From the NCBI RefSeq assembly GCF_002954245.1, contig NZ_PPTG01000009.1, positions 186,001-250,000 of the forward strand: DNA of 64,000 bases, written 5' to 3'. The stretch is from Cryobacterium aureum (lineage in GTDB: Bacteria > Actinomycetota > Actinomycetes > Actinomycetales > Microbacteriaceae). Below the pieces are notes generated by a model. It was not told the DNA's origin and did not search any database. It saw only the letters and a list, made by a program, of their open reading frames with translations. Shown here one piece after another: positions 61,456 to 64,000 of this stretch; the stretch's first letter is position 1; every line of letters starts with the position of its first letter. The position numbers were made by a program, and so were the translations under genes.

Positions 61456-62289
61456 TCAGGAGGCGGAACGGGCCCGCTTCGACTTCGCAGTGGGCTTGGC
61501 CCGGTCACGGCTGGCCTCGACGCTGCGGCGCAGGGCCTCCATCAGGTCGAGCACTTCGCCACCCTCGCCCTCCTCCGGCGTCTCACCAAACGTCACCTCG
61601 GTCGACACGGCATCGCCACTCTTCAGCTTGGCCTCAATGAGCGCTCGCAACTCGTCCTGGTAATCGTCGGTGAAGGCATCCGGTGCGAAATCGGCTGCGA
61701 ACGACTCGACCAGCGCCGCCGACATGTCGAGCTCCTTGGCACTGATGTTCACCCGCTCGTCAAGGGAGGCGAATTTGGCCTCGCGCACCTCGTCGTCCCA
61801 GAGCAGGGATTGCAGCATGAGCACGTCGCCGTGCACGCGCAGCGCCCCGAGCCGGGTCTTCTGCCGCAGCGCGAAGTGCACAATCGCCGTGCGATCAGTG
61901 GCCTCGAGGGTGCGCCGAAGCAGTACGTAGGCCTTCGATGATTTGCCGTCGGGTTCGAGAAAGTAGCTCTTGTCGAGCATAATCGGGTCGATCTGATCGC
62001 TCGGCACGAATTCGACCACGTCGATTTCCTTGCTGTGCTCGGAAGGCAGCGACGCGAAGTCGTCCGCGGTGAGCACCACCGTCTGGTCGCCGTCGTCGAA
62101 AGCCTTGTCGATGTGGTCGTATGGGATGACCTTGGCGCAGATCTCGCAGCGACGTTGATAGCGGATGCGTCCCCCGTCGGCATCGTGCACCTGGTGCAGC
62201 GACACGTCGTGGTCTTCGGTGGCGCTGTACACCTTGACGGGAACATTGACGAGCCCGAAGGTGATCGCACCGGTCCAGATGCTTCTCAT
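61456..62289 (-). CDS. ku: Ku protein, non-homologous end joining
   Basis: 277 aa from the ATG at 62289 (MRSIWTGAITFGLVNVPVKVY), the canonical Ku start; upstream in-frame codons lack homology. Core features: SLHQVHDADGGRIRYQRRCE, FVPSDQIDPIMLDKSYFLEPD, RQKTRLGALRVHGDVLMLQSL. The C-terminus is a Lys/Arg-rich tail (RDRAKPTAKSKRARSAS). It forms a homodimeric ring on double-strand ends and recruits LigD, whose gene starts 71 bp away on the other strand. Confidence 0.96.
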   Translation of the reverse strand: MRSIWTGAITFGLVNVPVKVYSATEDHDVSLHQVHDADGGRIRYQRRCEICAKVIPYDHIDKAFDDGDQTVVLTADDFASLPSEHSKEIDVVEFVPSDQIDPIMLDKSYFLEPDGKSSKAYVLLRRTLEATDRTAIVHFALRQKTRLGALRVHGDVLMLQSLLWDDEVREAKFASLDERVNISAKELDMSAALVESFAADFAPDAFTDDYQDELRALIEAKLKSGDAVSTEVTFGETPEEGEGGEVLDLMEALRRSVEASRDRAKPTAKSKRARSAS

Positions 62290-62360
62290 GCGACCAGTAC
62301 ACACCCGAATGAGACATTCGTCGCCTAGTAGACCCGAGGTTTCCGCGGCACAGTTGACCC

Positions 62361-64000
62361 ATGAACGCCAGCAGCCAGGTGGTCTCCGTTGAGGGGCACC
62401 GCATTTCACTCACCCACCTCGATAAGGTGCTGTACCCGGAGACCGGCACCACCAAAGCTGACGTGCTGGCCTACTACGCGGCGATCGCCGACGTGCTCAT
62501 TGGCCACGCGGCAAACCGCCCGGCCACCCGCAAACGCTGGGTGCACGGCGTCGGCACGAGTGAGACCCCCGGCCCGATGTTCTTCCAGAAGAATCTGGAA
62601 CCGTCGACGCCAAGCTGGGTGAAACGGCGCGAGATTCAACACAAAGACCACGTGAACACCTACCCGCTGGTGAACGACCTGGCCACCCTCACCTGGCTCG
62701 GACAGATGAGCGCTCTCGAAATTCACGTGCCGCAGTGGCAGTTCGGTCGAACCGGCACCCAGCGCAATCCCGATCGGCTCGTGCTCGACCTCGATCCCGG
62801 CGAGGGCGTCGGCCTCGCCGAATGCGCCGAGGTGGCGCGGCTCGCCCGGGCGATTCTGCAGGACATAGGGCTTGAGCCGATGCCGGTGACCAGCGGGAGC
62901 AAGGGCATCCACTTGTATGCGGCCCTCAATCTGTCGTACACCTCCGACCAGGTGTCGGCGGTGGCGCACGAACTGGCGCGAGCCCTCGAAGCCGACCACC
63001 GAGACCTCGTCGTGAGCGATATGAAGAAGACCCTGCGACCCGGCAAGGTGCTGGTGGACTGGAGCCAGAACAACGCAGCGAAGACCACCATCACGCCGTA
63101 TTCGCTGCGGGGGCGGAGCCACCCGATGGTCGCGACCCCGCGTACCTGGAAGGAGCTGGCCTCGTCCGACCTCGAGCAGCTCGATTACAAGCAGGTGCTC
63201 GCCCGCCTGAAACGCCGCGAGGATCCGCTCGCACTCCTGACGGCAGGGTCGTTCGAGCACTCCCCGAACGAGGTCGATTCGGCCCCCGCCCTGGTCGCAC
63301 CGGACCGGCTCACGGTGTATCGCGAGAAACGGGATGCGTCGAAGACCCCCGAACCGGTTCCGGCTGCTCCCGCCGGGGCATCCGCTGTCGTAACGGCCGG
63401 GCAGAGTTTCGTGATTCAGGAACACCATGCGCGCAGCCTGCACTGGGATTTTCGGCTCGAACACGACGGCGTACTCGTCTCTTGGGCGCTGCCCCGCGGA
63501 GTGCCGGATTCGACCGCCCACAACCGGCTCGCCGTGGCCGTGGAGGACCATCCGCTCGAATACGGCAGTTTCGAGGGAAATATTCCGATTGGAGAATATG
63601 GTGCCGGCGACGTATCCATCTGGGATCACGGCCACTACGAACTCGAAAAATGGCGCGACGATGAGGTGATCGTGACCCTGCACGGTGAACCCGACGCCGG
63701 TCTCGGCGGCTCGGCCCGGTTTGCCCTGATTCGCACGAGCGACGGCCACGGCAGCAAACCGGTGAACAACTGGCTGATCCACCGCATGAAGCCGCTCACC
63801 GGCGCCGCCGGCTCCCGCACGAACGCTCGCCCACACACCCGACCGGCGGCGAGCATTGCCCCGGCACCGCCGAAGCACGCCTACTCCCCCATGCTCGCCG
63901 CCGCCGGCTCCGAGGCCGACCTCGGCGACGACGGCTGGGCCTTCGAAATGAAGTGGGACGGCATGCGCGCGCTCGTCTACGTGTCGCTCGCTGAGCAAAG
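62361..64000 (+). CDS. ligD: multidomain DNA ligase LigD (Pol-PE-ligase), 3' end outside window
   Basis: 546 complete codons before the window ends. Residues about 10-300 are the polymerase/primase domain (HLDKVLYPETGTTKADVLAYY, LVLDLDPGEGVG with the metal aspartates, MPVTSGSKGIHLYAAL). Residues about 345-470 are the 3'-phosphoesterase (FVIQEHHARSLHWDFRLEHDG, EDHPLEYGSFEGNIPIGEYG). The ligase domain begins with FEMKWDGMRALVY, whose Lys is the adenylation site (KxDG). The order Pol-PE-Lig is that of mycobacterial LigD. Together with the divergent ku gene it forms the two-component end-joining system. Confidence 0.95.
   Translation, partial: MNASSQVVSVEGHRISLTHLDKVLYPETGTTKADVLAYYAAIADVLIGHAANRPATRKRWVHGVGTSETPGPMFFQKNLEPSTPSWVKRREIQHKDHVNTYPLVNDLATLTWLGQMSALEIHVPQWQFGRTGTQRNPDRLVLDLDPGEGVGLAECAEVARLARAILQDIGLEPMPVTSGSKGIHLYAALNLSYTSDQVSAVAHELARALEADHRDLVVSDMKKTLRPGKVLVDWSQNNAAKTTITPYSLRGRSHPMVATPRTWKELASSDLEQLDYKQVLARLKRREDPLALLTAGSFEHSPNEVDSAPALVAPDRLTVYREKRDASKTPEPVPAAPAGASAVVTAGQSFVIQEHHARSLHWDFRLEHDGVLVSWALPRGVPDSTAHNRLAVAVEDHPLEYGSFEGNIPIGEYGAGDVSIWDHGHYELEKWRDDEVIVTLHGEPDAGLGGSARFALIRTSDGHGSKPVNNWLIHRMKPLTGAAGSRTNARPHTRPAASIAPAPPKHAYSPMLAAAGSEADLGDDGWAFEMKWDGMRALVYVSLAEQ

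Noticed and set aside
1..64000. Search for CRISPR arrays, tRNA/rRNA genes, prophage or transposase genes
   Set aside because: No regularly spaced repeats, RNA-gene signatures, integrase or transposase motifs were seen by eye. Tandem repeats found were short and inside or beside genes.

Overview
The window reads as chromosomal DNA of a high-GC actinomycete. The Microbacteriaceae (Cryobacterium-like relatives) fit best, judging from DUF6504-dnaE2, two DUF222/HNH (13E12-type) proteins, a maltokinase, Ku with a multidomain LigD, actinobacterial-style PHO repeats upstream of phoX and uniformly GC-rich codon use. The family placement is inference. No rRNA, tRNA or CRISPR array was seen.

Layout. 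0-4.2 kb: the start of a PhoX phosphatase gene behind three PHO repeats, then a glycerate/sugar-acid set (GntP permease, glycerate kinase, CdaR regulator). 4.4-11.7 kb: DUF6504-dnaE2 (error-prone polymerase), a class A PBP, and a YbdK-type ligase that apparently starts at ATT. 11.7-17.2 kb: a 5'-truncated YhgE/Pip gene next to a DUF222/HNH gene, then a lipoprotein/PKD secreted pair. 17.3-26.1 kb: flotillin, an alpha/beta-hydrolase-caspase fusion, a divergent HExxH peptidase, a second caspase, a BTAD regulator broken by an 11-bp tandem duplication, and a YqhA-SHOCT membrane protein. 26.1-33.6 kb: pflA-pflB with a DosR-like palindrome, an acyl-CoA synthetase, an ornithine cyclodeaminase-family protein, GNAT, DUF1003 and a 55-aa zinc-ribbon ORF. 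33.8-36.9 kb: a second DUF222/HNH gene beside a scrambled IclR gene and a flavoprotein remnant.

36.9-55.5 kb is the most striking region: a catabolic island with an EhuBCDA-like ectoine-type ABC importer, a DoeA/EutD-like hydrolase, an M20 deacylase, class III and class I aminotransferases, a semialdehyde dehydrogenase, two EutA/maleate-isomerase-like proteins, a D-2-hydroxyacid dehydrogenase, a FAD/Fe-S oxidase, an amidase and DUF3830. A 12-bp palindrome ATTGTNNACAAT (six exact copies and one with a single mismatch) lies upstream of every transcription unit, including the local FCD-type GntR gene. I infer one regulon for uptake and breakdown of ectoine/hydroxyectoine or a close analogue to aspartate, built partly from non-canonical enzymes.

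55.7-64 kb: a lone maltokinase, a small cupin/HutD-like remnant, a second GntR divergent from a nitrilase-permease-nitrilase operon, and a divergent ku/ligD pair. LigD runs off the window end.
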